Shown: piece by piece, positions 1 through 9,488 of the stretch | Layout: each line of letters starts with the position of its first letter | How positions within the stretch are numbered: the first letter of the stretch is position 1 | From: Candidatus Epulonipiscium sp. | GTDB lineage: Bacteria; Bacillota; Clostridia; Lachnospirales; Defluviitaleaceae | Reading direction: 5' to 3' | Assembly: GCA_012519955.1 (NCBI GenBank) | Contig: JAAYPH010000057.1 | Coordinates: 1 to 36,816, forward strand | DNA: 36,816 nucleotides | Notes under the pieces: model-generated | The model's database searches: none | The model's input: the letters and a program-made list of their open reading frames with translations, nothing else | Told to the model about the DNA's origin: nothing | Translations under genes and position numbers: made by a program

Positions 1-82
1 ACCCGCTTATTCTTAAAAATAACCGAGTTTTTATCATCGTTTTTACCTCTTAAAAACTGTCTTTCTAAATCCCCCCAAAGCC

Positions 83-1267
83 TTATCCCATGCGGGTTTC
101 GGCGCGTTTTATCTGAACTATGCACTCCACGTGTTCCGTCCCCGGGAACATATCCACGGGTATAGCTTTCTCTGCCTTATAGCCACGTTTTACTAAATAG
201 TTTAAATCTCTTTCCAATGTCACAGGATTGCAGGAAATATAGACAACTTTTTCAGGTTTTAAGCTGCATAGTGAATTTAAAAATCTTTCGTCGCTTCCTG
301 CCCTTGGAGGGTCCATAAATACAACATCTATGGGTTGTTTTTTAGCTTCTAATTCTCGCATGAATTCTCCGGCATCTTTATTGTAAAACTCTGCATTTGT
401 AATTTTATTTCTTTTGGCATTGGTGATGGCGTCACGAACGGCATCTCGATTCAGTTCCACTCCAATGACTTTTTTAACATGATCGCTGGCTATTAAACCG
501 ATGGTACCAATGCCGCAGTAGGCATCTATTATGGTTTCTTTTCCACTAAGGCTGGCAAGTTCTATCGCTTTATTGTAAAGTACTTCTGTCTGAATCGGAT
601 TGATTTGATAAAATGACTTTGGAGAAATTCGAAATACTTTTCCACATAAGGTGTCTTCAATAAACCCTTTTCCGTATAAAACTTGTTCCTTTTCCCCAAG
701 CACCATGCTTGTTTTTCTATTATTGACATTCAGTACAATGGTAGTAATTTCGGGGTGAAGTTTTTTGAGGGCTTTTATAAAATTATTTTTGGATGGAAAA
801 ATCTGAGAAGCAAAAACCAAAACAACCATGATTTCTCCACTGCTAAAACCTGTTCTTATCAGCACATGGCGAAACAATCCGTAACCGGTGTCTTCATCGA
901 AGGTTCTTATTTTAAATGATTTTAGTAACCCTCTTATTGAATTGATAATAGCATCCGCCCTTTGATCTTCGATGAGGCAGCTTTCTACGGGAACAACTCG
1001 GTGAGTTCCTGCTTCATAAACTCCAGATATAATATTTTTCTTTTTATCGATATCAAAGACAGCATGAACTTTATTCCTATAATAATAGGGGTTTTCCATA
1101 CCTATAATTGTTTCCACCTTGCAAAATTTCTTTAAAAGAGACTCTACCTGCTTTTGCTTTTCTATAAGCTGTTCCTCATAACTTAGATGCTGTAATTGAC
1201 AACCGCCGCATTTATTTTTTACTGAACAGTTAAATCTTTTCTCTGATGGACGTTTTCCTTTAGTCAT
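83..1267 (-). CDS. rlmD: 23S rRNA (uracil-C5)-methyltransferase, RlmD/RlmCD type without TRAM domain
   Basis: SAM-dependent methyltransferase of the RlmD/TrmA family, which adds a methyl group to C5 of uracil in 23S rRNA (394 aa). Seen: an N-terminal cysteine cluster (CSVKNKCGGCQLQHL) plus a later Cys (ESCLIEDQ), the usual Fe-S ligands; the SAM-binding motif DAYCGIGTIGL; MDPPRAGSDERFL; and the catalytic cysteine block VYISCNPVTLERDL near the C-terminus. Most Firmicutes homologues are about 450 aa because of an N-terminal TRAM RNA-binding domain. Here the protein starts directly at the Fe-S motif, so that domain is missing. The ATG is preceded by AAGGAG. It follows the radical SAM gene by 5 bases and is probably co-transcribed with it. 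The family call is firm. The exact target base cannot be read from the sequence. Confidence 0.92.
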   Translation of the reverse strand: MTKGKRPSEKRFNCSVKNKCGGCQLQHLSYEEQLIEKQKQVESLLKKFCKVETIIGMENPYYYRNKVHAVFDIDKKKNIISGVYEAGTHRVVPVESCLIEDQRADAIINSIRGLLKSFKIRTFDEDTGYGLFRHVLIRTGFSSGEIMVVLVFASQIFPSKNNFIKALKKLHPEITTIVLNVNNRKTSMVLGEKEQVLYGKGFIEDTLCGKVFRISPKSFYQINPIQTEVLYNKAIELASLSGKETIIDAYCGIGTIGLIASDHVKKVIGVELNRDAVRDAITNAKRNKITNAEFYNKDAGEFMRELEAKKQPIDVVFMDPPRAGSDERFLNSLCSLKPEKVVYISCNPVTLERDLNYLVKRGYKAEKAIPVDMFPGTEHVECIVQIKRAETRMG

Positions 1268-1272
1268 GCCTT

Positions 1273-2175
1273 TTAAACTCCTTCTTCGTTAAATTCCGGA
1301 ATAAAACTTTCTGAAGCTGTATCTCCCTCTTGAATGAATCCATTTTCAACGCCTATGTGAATTGCATAATCTACCAATGCTTCATATTCATTTTCAGTGA
1401 TTTTTCTATTGAGTTCTGGATATTTCTTTATTGGTTCCATCGGCGTATATTGGTTCATAATACTGATATAAATTTTATCTCCAAATGTTTCGTATAAATA
1501 TCGAATGATTTTCTTAGAATCTTCCAAACATCCCGGTAGGGTTAAATGTCTTACGATTACACCCTTTGTCATCATTCCATTTCCATCAAAAACAGGTTCT
1601 CCTACTTGTTGCACCATTTCAACTATTGCTTTTGAAGCATATGAAAAATAGTCTTCACAATTAGAATATTTTTTTGAAATCTCTTTTGAGTAATACTTTA
1701 AATCCGGAAGATAAATATCTACATATCCTTTTAAAAGCTTTAAAGTCTCAATCTTTTCATATCCGCTGCAGTTATATACGATAGGAAGAGTCATTCCTTT
1801 CTTTCTGGATATTAGAATGGCTTGTACAATCTGAGGTACAAAATGGCTTGGGGTAACCAGATTAATATTATGTGCATTCTTTTCCTGAAGCTCTAAAAAT
1901 ATTTCCGAAAGCCGCTCTACAATAATCTTTTTCCCTCTTAGCCCCTGGGCAATTTTATAATTTTGGCAGAAAACACATCCCATAGAACATCCTGAAAAAA
2001 ATACCGTTCCGGAACCTCTGTCTCCGGAAATGCAAGGTTCTTCCCACATATGCAGTGCAGCCCTGGCTACAATTAATTCATGAGTTGTTTTGCAATACCC
2101 CTTTTGTCCTTTTATACGATCAACATGACAATTTCTAGGGCACAAAGTACAATCATTCAACAATAAAGTATCCAT
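1273..2175 (-). CDS. Radical SAM protein, PflA-like
   Basis: Radical SAM enzyme of the pyruvate-formate-lyase-activating-enzyme-like group (300 aa). Seen: the radical SAM CxxxCxxC motif at about C63, C67 and C70 (FFSGCSMGCVFCQNY), and an upstream cysteine set, CTLCPRNC and GYC at about residues 9-28, as found in this subfamily. The start is supported by AAAGGAG upstream of the ATG. It lies 5 bases before the rRNA methyltransferase gene on the same strand and downstream of the phosphate operon terminator. No glycyl-radical partner is visible nearby, so the substrate is unknown. Uncharacterised members of this group are often called putative PFL-activating enzymes, and that name should not be taken as a function here. 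Confidence 0.85.
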   Translation of the reverse strand: MDTLLLNDCTLCPRNCHVDRIKGQKGYCKTTHELIVARAALHMWEEPCISGDRGSGTVFFSGCSMGCVFCQNYKIAQGLRGKKIIVERLSEIFLELQEKNAHNINLVTPSHFVPQIVQAILISRKKGMTLPIVYNCSGYEKIETLKLLKGYVDIYLPDLKYYSKEISKKYSNCEDYFSYASKAIVEMVQQVGEPVFDGNGMMTKGVIVRHLTLPGCLEDSKKIIRYLYETFGDKIYISIMNQYTPMEPIKKYPELNRKITENEYEALVDYAIHIGVENGFIQEGDTASESFIPEFNEEGV

Positions 2176-2208
2176 TATAAGGCTCCTTTAAAAGCAAAAT
2201 TTAGCATT

Positions 2209-2235
2209 CAAAAACCGTCCCTTAATAAGAGACGG
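2209..2235 (-). terminator. Terminator after the phosphate uptake genes
   Basis: Read on the minus strand, CCGTCTCTTA pairs with TAAGGGACGG (one G-U pair) and is followed by TTTTT. It lies directly downstream of the DUF47 gene and upstream of the radical SAM gene, separating the two transcription units. Confidence 0.8.
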
Positions 2236-2250
2236 ATTATCATTTATTCA

Positions 2251-2874
2251 TTATGAATTTTTCATTACGATGCTATGAATATCGTCAGCCACAGATTCAC
2301 AGGCGTCACAGCATCTTTCAAGACGATGCAGTATCTCTGTCCAAATCATTAACTCGATAGGATCTTTTGATTTTTGATAAAGGTTTTTGACTGCATTAAT
2401 ATAAAGCTTATCTCCTTCTTCTTCCAAACTATTAATCTTAACAATTTGGGAATGGAGTGTCATTGATTTCTTGAAATTTTCAAACTCTTGTAAAGCTAAG
2501 TAAAGAGAATTACAGCAGTCAACGATTAATTGAGTAAACTCTAAAATTTCGGGCCGAATTGATTTGACATTGAAGATATCAATGCGAATTAAGACATCTT
2601 CTACCGCATCTGTTATATCATCAATCTTTTGAGAAAGGCTAATAATATCTTCTCTTTCAATTGGCGGGAGGAATTCTTTTAACAACCTATTTACTACATC
2701 ATGCTTTGCAATATCTGCCGAATGCTCTACCTCATGCATTTCCTTTATTTTATCTGATAAATTAATGGTTCCAAAATTACGCAAGGTATTATGTAAAATT
2801 TCTGCTGAGTTCAAGGAAAATTTTGATAGATTTACAAATGCATCAAAATAGTTATATTCGTTTTTTCTTGCCAT
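2251..2874 (-). CDS. DUF47 (PhoU-like) protein, Pit partner
   Basis: DUF47/PhoU-like helical protein (207 aa), a family regularly encoded beside Pit phosphate transporters and thought to control or assist them. The sequence is all helical with no membrane segment. Acidic helices carry typical motifs such as MHEVEHSADIAKHDVV near residue 45 and EEGDKLY near residue 150, the E/D-rich metal-binding helices of the PhoU fold. The ATG has an AGAAAGG ribosome site. The gene begins 27 bases after the end of the Pit gene, so the two form one operon closed by the hairpin at 2209-2235. Confidence 0.88.
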   Translation of the reverse strand: MARKNEYNYFDAFVNLSKFSLNSAEILHNTLRNFGTINLSDKIKEMHEVEHSADIAKHDVVNRLLKEFLPPIEREDIISLSQKIDDITDAVEDVLIRIDIFNVKSIRPEILEFTQLIVDCCNSLYLALQEFENFKKSMTLHSQIVKINSLEEEGDKLYINAVKNLYQKSKDPIELMIWTEILHRLERCCDACESVADDIHSIVMKNS

Positions 2875-2901
2875 AACTTTTTTCCTTTCTCTACTCTTAT
2901 T

Positions 2902-3954
2902 CTAGAAAATTTTCATAAATATGTACGCCATAATATATCCAACTGCGCCACAACCGGGAAATGTCAAAACCCAGGCTGCAAGCATTTCTTTTACTATTCC
3001 CCAGTTTACTGAAGAAAGTCTTTTGGCCGCCCCAACTCCCATGATTGCCGTTGTCTTCGTATGGGTTGTACTAACAGGGATACCGAAAACAGAAGATGCT
3101 AAAAGGCAAACCGCTCCTGCTGCATCTGCAGAAAATCCCTGATACTTTTCTAATTTCACCATGCCCATTCCGACAGTTTTAATGATACGGTAACCTCCAA
3201 TGGAAGTTCCTAGTGCCATGACTACAGAACAAAGAAGCATAAGCCAAACTGGAATAGTAAAATTGGTTACATCGCTTGTTCCATTTGCAAGAAAAATTCC
3301 AAGCATGAAAACTCCCATAAATTTTTGTCCATCCTGTGCTCCGTGCATGAAAGCCATTGCTGCGGCACTAAATATTTGTGCTTTTTGGAAAAAGGGCAGT
3401 GTTTTTCGTCTATCTATACCTTTACAAATAAATTCTGTAATACGAACAATGATAAATCCCATCAAAAATCCAAGGATAGTCGATAAAAATAAGCCGTATA
3501 TTACCTTTACCCACTCTGCCCCGTTAATACCGGAAAAACCTTTTTGCAAGGCTATGGCCGCTCCAGAAATCCCTGCTATCAATGCATGGCTTTCACTGGT
3601 AGGAATGCCAAATGCCCATGCTGCTGTAGCCCATAGAACAATAGCAAATAATGCAGCACAAAGCGCAACTAAAGAATTTTTTGAGTTTCCCCCAAAATCA
3701 ACCATATTATAAATAGTTTGTGCAACCGTTGCATTGATCATCGTCATCACCAGTACACCTAAAAAATTAAAGACGGCTGCCATAACAATTGCTTTTTGTG
3801 GATCCAGGGAACGTGTAGAAACACAAGTCGCAATGGCATTAGGAGCATCCGTCCAGCCATTTACCAGTACAACCCCTAAAGTCAGAACTACAGTAATCAA
3901 TAATGCAGGATTAGATACCAGTTGATCAAGAAAATCAACCAAAGATATTGTCAT
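2902..3954 (-). CDS. pit: Inorganic phosphate transporter, PiT family
   Basis: Low-affinity phosphate symporter of the PiT family (350 aa) in the cytoplasmic membrane. Seen: the duplicated family signature, GWTDAPNAIATCVSTR near residue 33 and GIPVSTTHTKTTAIMGVG near residue 290, plus the internal motif GIPTSESHALIAGISGAA near residue 115. About ten hydrophobic segments are evident. The start is supported by GGGAGG upstream of the ATG. It is the first gene of a two-gene unit with the DUF47 protein, the usual arrangement for this pair in Firmicutes. Symport with H+, Na+ or a metal-phosphate complex cannot be decided from the sequence. Confidence 0.93.
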   Translation of the reverse strand: MTISLVDFLDQLVSNPALLITVVLTLGVVLVNGWTDAPNAIATCVSTRSLDPQKAIVMAAVFNFLGVLVMTMINATVAQTIYNMVDFGGNSKNSLVALCAALFAIVLWATAAWAFGIPTSESHALIAGISGAAIALQKGFSGINGAEWVKVIYGLFLSTILGFLMGFIIVRITEFICKGIDRRKTLPFFQKAQIFSAAAMAFMHGAQDGQKFMGVFMLGIFLANGTSDVTNFTIPVWLMLLCSVVMALGTSIGGYRIIKTVGMGMVKLEKYQGFSADAAGAVCLLASSVFGIPVSTTHTKTTAIMGVGAAKRLSSVNWGIVKEMLAAWVLTFPGCGAVGYIMAYIFMKIF

Positions 3955-4092
3955 GATTTTTCCTCCCGGTACTTCATAAATAGTTCTTTTACGACAATAG
4001 TATCATAACATTATTTGAAAATTATAACAAGATACACTTTGTGTATTGTAATACTAACATATTAATAAACATATTATTTTTTTAAGACTTAA

Positions 4093-4133
4093 CAAAAAAG
4101 CCGAGTAGGATAATTTTTTTCATCCCATTCGGC
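4093..4133 (-). terminator. Terminator after the BsuPI protein gene
   Basis: On the minus strand GCCGAaTGGGAT pairs with ATCCTAcTCGGC around an A-rich loop, followed by TTTTTT. It is placed just beyond the stop codon of the gene at 4146-5129. Confidence 0.8.
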
Positions 4134-4145
4134 ATATTTAATATC

Positions 4146-5129
4146 TTACAAATTAAACTCCATAACCGTTGTCAATTGACTTTCTTCTATTTTCTCCTCA
4201 CCCTCTTCAAATATAGCCAGTATTTTTATTTCCGCTTTATACTTTCCGGATTCTAATTTTTTTCCTTCTTTATTAGTCATATCCCATTCATCCTGCCATT
4301 TTAGAATTTCTCCTGGATTAAGTTCTTTGTATAATAGCGCTAAAGTAAAGAATTTACCGTCAGAATATCTGTACACTTCTTCTCCCTTTTCATCGGTTAT
4401 AGTTAGTTCAAATTGTTGTCCGGAGCCAAGTTTAAGTTCCTTCGGTTCAGTGTAGTGACTGATTATTTCAAAATCAAATATAACTTTATCTTCTTTGACT
4501 TCATAAGTTCCTCTGGTCTCAAATTTTCCCGGTGCTATAGATGGAGGATTGGATCTTAATTCCTTTTGTATAGCTTTATCTGTGTTATTCACTAAAGCTG
4601 CTAATTCTCCATAGGTCACAAATGCCTTTGGATCAAATTTTCTTGTCTCTCTGCCTTTAGCGATATCCAACATATACGCCACCATTACACCATGATTATA
4701 TTTTATATCTATTTGATCGGTATCCTGGTAAATTAACATTTTGATTACAGGAACTGTTTCTAGATTTCTCCCTGTTTTTTCTGCCCATATTTTAGTAAGT
4801 TCATATACAATGGTTTCTCTGGTCACCCCATCTGGTACGTTGTCATATTCCTGGCTAATTGACAATTGAATGAGATTCTTAAAGTCTTCAACAGTAATTG
4901 GAGCGTTCAAATCTTTGTCCTTGAATATGGCTTCTACATCGTAAGTACTTAATAATTTTTCTTTATGTATTTGAGCCCAATGATCCATCTTGTAGCTTAT
5001 AGGAATGACTTCTCCTTCTTTTATAGATATAGGTACTACATTGATATTCTGTGCCAGTGACGGAACCACCATCATTGTGGATAAAGCCCCTGCTATAATC
5101 GTATTTTTTAATATATTTTTATTCATCAT
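4146..5129 (-). CDS. Exported protein with C-terminal BsuPI domain
   Basis: Secreted protein of 327 aa (or 326 if the second ATG at 5126 is used; both follow GGGAGG). A signal peptide is clear: a Lys start, then a hydrophobic stretch ending near VVPSLAQN at about residue 27. The middle part (about residues 45-190) has helical segments resembling S-layer-homology-type repeats (DLNAPITVEDFKNL, FDPKAFVTYGELAAL), a weak match by eye. The last 120 residues look like a BsuPI domain, the immunoglobulin-like fold named after the Bacillus intracellular proteinase inhibitor, with a strand pattern from KVIFDFEIISHYTEPKEL to YKAEIKIL. In exported proteins this domain need not inhibit proteases. It is a single-gene unit, divergent from the LysM gene. 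Confidence 0.7.
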   Translation of the reverse strand: MMNKNILKNTIIAGALSTMMVVPSLAQNINVVPISIKEGEVIPISYKMDHWAQIHKEKLLSTYDVEAIFKDKDLNAPITVEDFKNLIQLSISQEYDNVPDGVTRETIVYELTKIWAEKTGRNLETVPVIKMLIYQDTDQIDIKYNHGVMVAYMLDIAKGRETRKFDPKAFVTYGELAALVNNTDKAIQKELRSNPPSIAPGKFETRGTYEVKEDKVIFDFEIISHYTEPKELKLGSGQQFELTITDEKGEEVYRYSDGKFFTLALLYKELNPGEILKWQDEWDMTNKEGKKLESGKYKAEIKILAIFEEGEEKIEESQLTTVMEFNL

Positions 5130-5287
5130 AATTACCTCCCAATATTTCTTATTGATTTCTTAGTCTTTTAGACGGAAATAAAATTGTTTTGTTCCAATCT
5201 ATGCTAAATTTTTTTAATTGCGTTCTTACACAACTCAATTTTTGATTTCATAGTATACACTAAATAAGGAGAAAGGAGTACCGTGCT

Positions 5288-5929
5288 ATGTACAGACAGT
5301 GTCCAAGTAATCATTACCCATATACAATACAGCCAGGAGATACTTTATATAGTATTGCCCAAAGGCTTGAAATCAGCCTTTCAAGAATACTTGCAGCAAA
5401 TCCCGGTATAGACCCTTACAGACTTAGAATTGGTCAAACCATATGTATACCGTCGTGTCTGCCAAATCATACCGAATATATTATTCAGCCAGGAGATACT
5501 CTAGCTAAGATAGCAAGAATATTTAACGTAACCGTAGATAGTATTATAGAGGCCAATCCCGGTGTGGATCCGTATTCTCTTAGAATAGCCCAGCGAATAT
5601 GCATCCCTACAGGTTCCAAATGTGCAGAAATAGTGTCAGCTATGCAAAATGATATCAATATGTTAAAAGCTGAAAGTACCAGCCAGAAAATAGCTGAAGA
5701 AAATTATGGAGATTCAACCCAAACAACCCGTGTTATAGAAGTAACTCCTACCCAAATCCTATTTGATGCGGTGCCTGTAGTTTTTTCAGGGAATTATATA
5801 GGACACTTCCTTCCTGCGCAAAACTATCCCTATTATTTAGATGCTGCAATGGGAGGCCAAAGGGGTATAACCGTAAAAGATAATTTTGGTGTATGGCATA
5901 CTTTTGGCTATCGAGTGCCTATTTCATAA
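5288..5929 (+). CDS. LysM protein with two LysM repeats
   Basis: Peptidoglycan-binding protein (213 aa) with two well-formed LysM domains at about residues 11-55 and 64-107. Each has the YxIQPGDTLxxIA opening and an xRIxQxICIP close. After a short acidic linker comes a region of about 60 residues (from [14 protein letters not shown] to the end) that I do not recognise. There is no N-terminal signal peptide, which is typical of LysM proteins of the spore coat/cortex type such as SafA. That role is an inference only. The ATG at 5288 follows AAAGGAG with good spacing. It stands alone on the plus strand and ends at the strong hairpin shared with the tag gene. Confidence 0.85.
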   Translation: MYRQCPSNHYPYTIQPGDTLYSIAQRLEISLSRILAANPGIDPYRLRIGQTICIPSCLPNHTEYIIQPGDTLAKIARIFNVTVDSIIEANPGVDPYSLRIAQRICIPTGSKCAEIVSAMQNDINMLKAESTSQKIAEENYGDSTQTTRVIEVTPTQILFDAVPVVFSGNYIGHFLPAQNYPYYLDAAMGGQRGITVKDNFGVWHTFGYRVPIS

Positions 5930-5991
5930 AATAGGGCAGTCTCTTTCATAAAAATACTCCTTTGATTTCTTTGAAATATTTTTTAGGCAAA

Positions 5992-6022
5992 TTTTTAGGG
6001 GGCTTTATAAGCCCCCTAAAAA
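5992..6022. terminator. Bidirectional terminator shared by the LysM gene and tag
   Basis: A perfect 14-bp inverted repeat (TTTTTAGGGGGCTT / AAGCCCCCTAAAAA, 3-base loop). It has a U-run in both directions, so it can end both converging transcripts. The stop codon and last codons of tag lie inside the stem. Confidence 0.9.
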
Positions 6023-6559
6023 GCAATCGGTTAAATGGTCGTTGACTAAACCTACAGCCTGCATATATGAATAAATGATTGTGGAACCCAAAAATCTAAA
6101 TCCTCTTTTCTTTAAGTCTTTACTGATTTCATCGGATAGCTTTGTATTTGCAGGAACTTCACTGATATCTTTCCAATGATTTTTTATTGGTTTATTGTTT
6201 ACAAAAGACCAAATGTATTCATCAAAACTTCCAAATTCATTGGTGACTTCTAAAAATCTCCGAGCATTATTAATAGATGCTTCTATTTTTCTTCTGTTCC
6301 TAACAATTCCCGGATTATTCATTAACTCTTCTATCTTTGCATCATCAAACAAAGCCACTTTTTCGGGATCAAATCCGCAATATGCCTTTCTATAATTTTC
6401 TCTTTTCTTTAATATGGTTATCCAGCTTAGTCCGGCCTGAGCCGACTCTAACACTAAAAACTCAAAGTGCTTACGGTCATCATGATTGGGCACTCCCCAT
6501 TCTTCATCATGATACTTTATGTACAGCTCATCATTCCCACACCAAGGACATCTATTCAT
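6005..6559 (-). CDS. tag: DNA-3-methyladenine glycosylase I
   Basis: Base-excision repair glycosylase that removes 3-methyladenine from DNA (184 aa, usual length about 185-190). Key residues known from E. coli TAG fall at the same numbers: zinc ligands Cys4, His17, His175 and Cys179, the catalytic-pocket Glu38, and Trp46 in QAGLSW. The start MNRCPWCGNDE is typical. It lies 21 bases after uppP on the same strand, probably in one transcript. Its 3' end is embedded in the bidirectional terminator at 5992-6022, so the stop codon and final Gly-Leu codons are part of the hairpin. Confidence 0.95.
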   Translation of the reverse strand: MNRCPWCGNDELYIKYHDEEWGVPNHDDRKHFEFLVLESAQAGLSWITILKKRENYRKAYCGFDPEKVALFDDAKIEELMNNPGIVRNRRKIEASINNARRFLEVTNEFGSFDEYIWSFVNNKPIKNHWKDISEVPANTKLSDEISKDLKKRGFRFLGSTIIYSYMQAVGLVNDHLTDCFLGGL

Positions 6560-6580
6560 TCAAATCATTCCTTATAATGA

Positions 6581-7405
6581 TTATGCAAATATAAGAAAAT
6601 ATCCAATGACCAAAATACCTAAAACAATACGATACCATCCAAAGGCTTTAAAATCATTATTTTTTATGTATCTTAACAAGAATTTAATGGCTATGACAGA
6701 AACAACAAATGCTACGATCATACCTGTCAGCAGAATTGCTATTTCCATTCCGGTAAAGCTTAATCCAAACTTCAATAGTTTTAAAAAGCTTGCTCCAAAC
6801 ATGACTGGAATAGATAAAAAGAATGAATACTCTGCCGCGATATAACGGGATGTACCAAGAATAATCGCTCCGAGAATGGTGGAACCTGAGCGAGAGGTTC
6901 CGGGAATTAAGGATAATACCTGGAAGATTCCTATGGCAAAAGCCGTGCCATAAGATAATTGATTAAAACTCTTAATTTTGGGGCTTTTATCTTTGTTTCG
7001 ATTTTCTACTATAATAAATAGTATTCCATAAAGAATCAAGGTAATAGCTACCACCTGATAATTGTAAAAATGTTCATTCAGCCAGTCATCAAACAATACA
7101 CCCAATACTCCAGCCGGTATGACACCTACGATTACTTTAAACCAAATCTCCATGGTTTCTCTCTTTTGTTTCTTCGTTTTGCTAGGTGAAAAAGGATTTA
7201 ATTTATTAAAATACAGAAGCACCACAGCCATAATGGCTCCCAGTTGAATCACCACAAAAAACATTTCTTTAAATGCATCTGAAGCATTTAACTTTATAAA
7301 TTCCTCAACCAAAATCATATGACCCGTACTGCTTATGGGCAGCCATTCTGTGATACCTTCAACGATTCCTAAAATAATTACTTTTAATAACTCGATTAAA
7401 AACAT
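6581..7405 (-). CDS. uppP: Undecaprenyl-diphosphatase UppP/BacA
   Basis: Integral membrane enzyme that dephosphorylates undecaprenyl diphosphate to recycle the lipid carrier of cell-wall synthesis; high levels give bacitracin resistance. It has 274 aa, the usual family length. Seen: the two conserved motifs, [14 protein letters not shown] near residue 17 and [13 protein letters not shown] near residue 168, among about eight hydrophobic segments. The ATG is preceded by GGAGG. tag follows at 21 bases. A weak promoter-like TTGCAA is present on the minus strand near 7455, but I would not rely on it. Confidence 0.95.
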   Translation of the reverse strand: MFLIELLKVIILGIVEGITEWLPISSTGHMILVEEFIKLNASDAFKEMFFVVIQLGAIMAVVLLYFNKLNPFSPSKTKKQKRETMEIWFKVIVGVIPAGVLGVLFDDWLNEHFYNYQVVAITLILYGILFIIVENRNKDKSPKIKSFNQLSYGTAFAIGIFQVLSLIPGTSRSGSTILGAIILGTSRYIAAEYSFFLSIPVMFGASFLKLLKFGLSFTGMEIAILLTGMIVAFVVSVIAIKFLLRYIKNNDFKAFGWYRIVLGILVIGYFLIFA

Positions 7406-7624
7406 TTTATTACCTCCACGCTTTGAAAAATTAATATTGTATGTTTCAATTCATTTGCAAGCTAAATGCTCCTTGACAATTTTACTTTACTAGAAATTAT
7501 TGTATTATGCAACAATAACCACTATATGTAATGAAGAATGATACATTAATTATTATATATGTAGCTTAAAAAATAAATAACGAAAATCTTAAGATATCCT
7601 TAATTTTCTCCAGCTATTCATAGC

Positions 7625-7670
7625 ACAAAAAATTCGGTTAAGCTAATATTAAATCTCAACCGAATTTTTT
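7625..7670. terminator. Bidirectional terminator in the 7406-7697 spacer
   Basis: AATTCGGTT pairs with AACCGAATT, flanked by A6 on one side and T6 on the other. It can end the minus-strand transcript of the 596-aa protein gene (stop at 7698). The rest of the spacer up to uppP is AT-rich. It contains a TTGACA on the plus strand at 7473 without a good -10 box, and no gene. Confidence 0.8.
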
Positions 7671-7697
7671 AATTATGAATATGCGCATGGGTATGGA

Positions 7698-9488
7698 CTA
7701 TTGTATGATCTCAACTTGCTTGCTATAAATACTTCTAAAAATCATTTTTTCCCCATCAAACTGATAATTTAAAGCAGGCTCCTTCGTTAAACAAATCGTC
7801 TTACCATCCTGGATTTTATAAAGTCCTGCATCATATCCCGTTGTCATATAATAAATCTTTGAGGAACTAATAAAAAAATCTTTTACACGTTTTGGACTGA
7901 TTCTTACAGGTTCACTTGCATCCAATGTGTACTTATAAAGTCCCATGGTTAAATCGTTATTTTTATTTAAAAGGGTGTAATAAAAGCTTTTTCCGTGGAA
8001 TTTTGCCTGAGCAATAGGCTTACTAATTAAGGTTTTCTTACCGTTACCTTCTAAATCAATTGTAATAAGATATTTGGTTGTCGTTTCAATATAGTAAATT
8101 TTGTCGTTTGCAATCCAAAATTGTGAAGTCGGCAAACTAAGCTTTTGAGCTTCCCCAGTTTGCAAATCAATGCTGTAAATGCAAGGGGCTTGATCACTTT
8201 CTTCCAAATATCCAATAGTATATAACTTATCTCCTATCAGTTTTAAACTATTTGCTGCACTCAGGGACTCTCCACCACCGGATGTCAGGATTCTGTTTAT
8301 ATCGTAGGTATATCCTTCTTCTCCCAAATTTTTTACTTCTTTTGAACTTTCATCATATACATATAAGTTATTTATTTTTCGCATCATATGTATATTGCTA
8401 TAATAAATTTTATCATTTTCTATAATAATACTTCCAAACTGCTTGGCACCTGTGAGCTCTTTACCCTTTCCATTCTCTATGACATATAAGGTCTCAGCCC
8501 CCATAGTTAAATCTCCATAATGAACTGTGAAATAAATCTTATTTTCTTTAGGAATAATTCGTTCGATCCACGAAAAGTCCTGCCCTTCGATATTTAATTC
8601 ACCAATTTGATGTGTCTGCTTTGTATTCAAATTGTATCCATACAGAACGACTTTAGTCTGCTGCTTTTCTCCATAATAAAAAACATCTTCTACAAAAGGC
8701 TGATTCAGTGGAGTATAATTCTTAATCTCCTTCACCAATACCGGACCTTGCTCTCCATGGACATATAGCTTCTGAATCGACATTTGACTACTTTCATTAT
8801 AATCATACATATTAAAATAAGTTTTACCGTTAACATTGTGTACGGCTAATGGTATATCAAAAGATTCCACAGCTTTTCTGGTATCTTTAAATCTTTCTTT
8901 CATTTCTTTTATGATACCATCCGCTTGTTCATCATTGAGAGCAAGAGGCTCTTTTGAAACGAAAATTAAACCATCTTTATATGCAATCTGTCTGTTTAAA
9001 GCTTCACCAACTGCTCTGACAGGAAGAACAATTCTTCCGCCTATTTTCTTAGGTGCTGCACTTAATTCAATGGTTTCCCCTTTAGAAATCATATTTTTAC
9101 TGTCTACATTCAGTTTAATAGACGTTTGAGGTTTTCCGGTATTTACCCAGCCTCCGTTATCCATCTTCTCCATATATGTACACACTAAAACGACTTCATC
9201 GGGTTTTGCCGCATCCCATCGCGCTTCCCAGAATTCCTCATCATTGCTAATAAGATAAGCCATTAATCGGAGGGGTAAATAAGTTGTATTGTCTCTTAAA
9301 TAGATCTCGTAGTCTCCATTAATGGATACATACTCTCCTCTGACAAAGGCCTTATCATGATACTCAACAGGCAAAACCACTGCCTGATTAAGCTGCTCTT
9401 CCATTCCATATACGGTCTTGCTCAAACTAACAAGTAAAAATCCTAATATTATATTGCATTTTATGAATTTTTTTATCCAAGTTCTCAT
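7698..9488 (-). CDS. Exported protein: stalk domain plus beta-propeller-like region (DUF5050-like)
   Basis: Secreted protein of 596 aa. A signal peptide is visible (KKFIKCNIILGFLLVSLSK, cleavage probably near residue 28). Residues about 35-180 look like the copper-amine-oxidase N-terminal/stalk domain common in clostridial exported proteins (NTTYLPLRLMAYL, GRIVLPVRAVGEAL, IAYKDGLIFVSK). The remaining 400 residues are made of repeated short strands with KIYY/KIYF motifs at regular spacing (NKIYFTVH, DKIYYSNI, DKLYTIGY, DKIYYIET, SKIYYMTT). This is the pattern of DUF5050-type propeller repeats. The ATG follows ATAGGAGG. It is a single gene, and its ligand or substrate is unknown. Confidence 0.7.
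   Translation of the reverse strand: MRTWIKKFIKCNIILGFLLVSLSKTVYGMEEQLNQAVVLPVEYHDKAFVRGEYVSINGDYEIYLRDNTTYLPLRLMAYLISNDEEFWEARWDAAKPDEVVLVCTYMEKMDNGGWVNTGKPQTSIKLNVDSKNMISKGETIELSAAPKKIGGRIVLPVRAVGEALNRQIAYKDGLIFVSKEPLALNDEQADGIIKEMKERFKDTRKAVESFDIPLAVHNVNGKTYFNMYDYNESSQMSIQKLYVHGEQGPVLVKEIKNYTPLNQPFVEDVFYYGEKQQTKVVLYGYNLNTKQTHQIGELNIEGQDFSWIERIIPKENKIYFTVHYGDLTMGAETLYVIENGKGKELTGAKQFGSIIIENDKIYYSNIHMMRKINNLYVYDESSKEVKNLGEEGYTYDINRILTSGGGESLSAANSLKLIGDKLYTIGYLEESDQAPCIYSIDLQTGEAQKLSLPTSQFWIANDKIYYIETTTKYLITIDLEGNGKKTLISKPIAQAKFHGKSFYYTLLNKNNDLTMGLYKYTLDASEPVRISPKRVKDFFISSSKIYYMTTGYDAGLYKIQDGKTICLTKEPALNYQFDGEKMIFRSIYSKQVEIIQ

Noticed and set aside
7473-7670. Plus-strand small RNA from TTGACA at 7473 to the terminator at 7625
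   Set aside because: The best -10 candidate is 19 bases away and poor; unlike the 33996 promoter, this pair does not convince.
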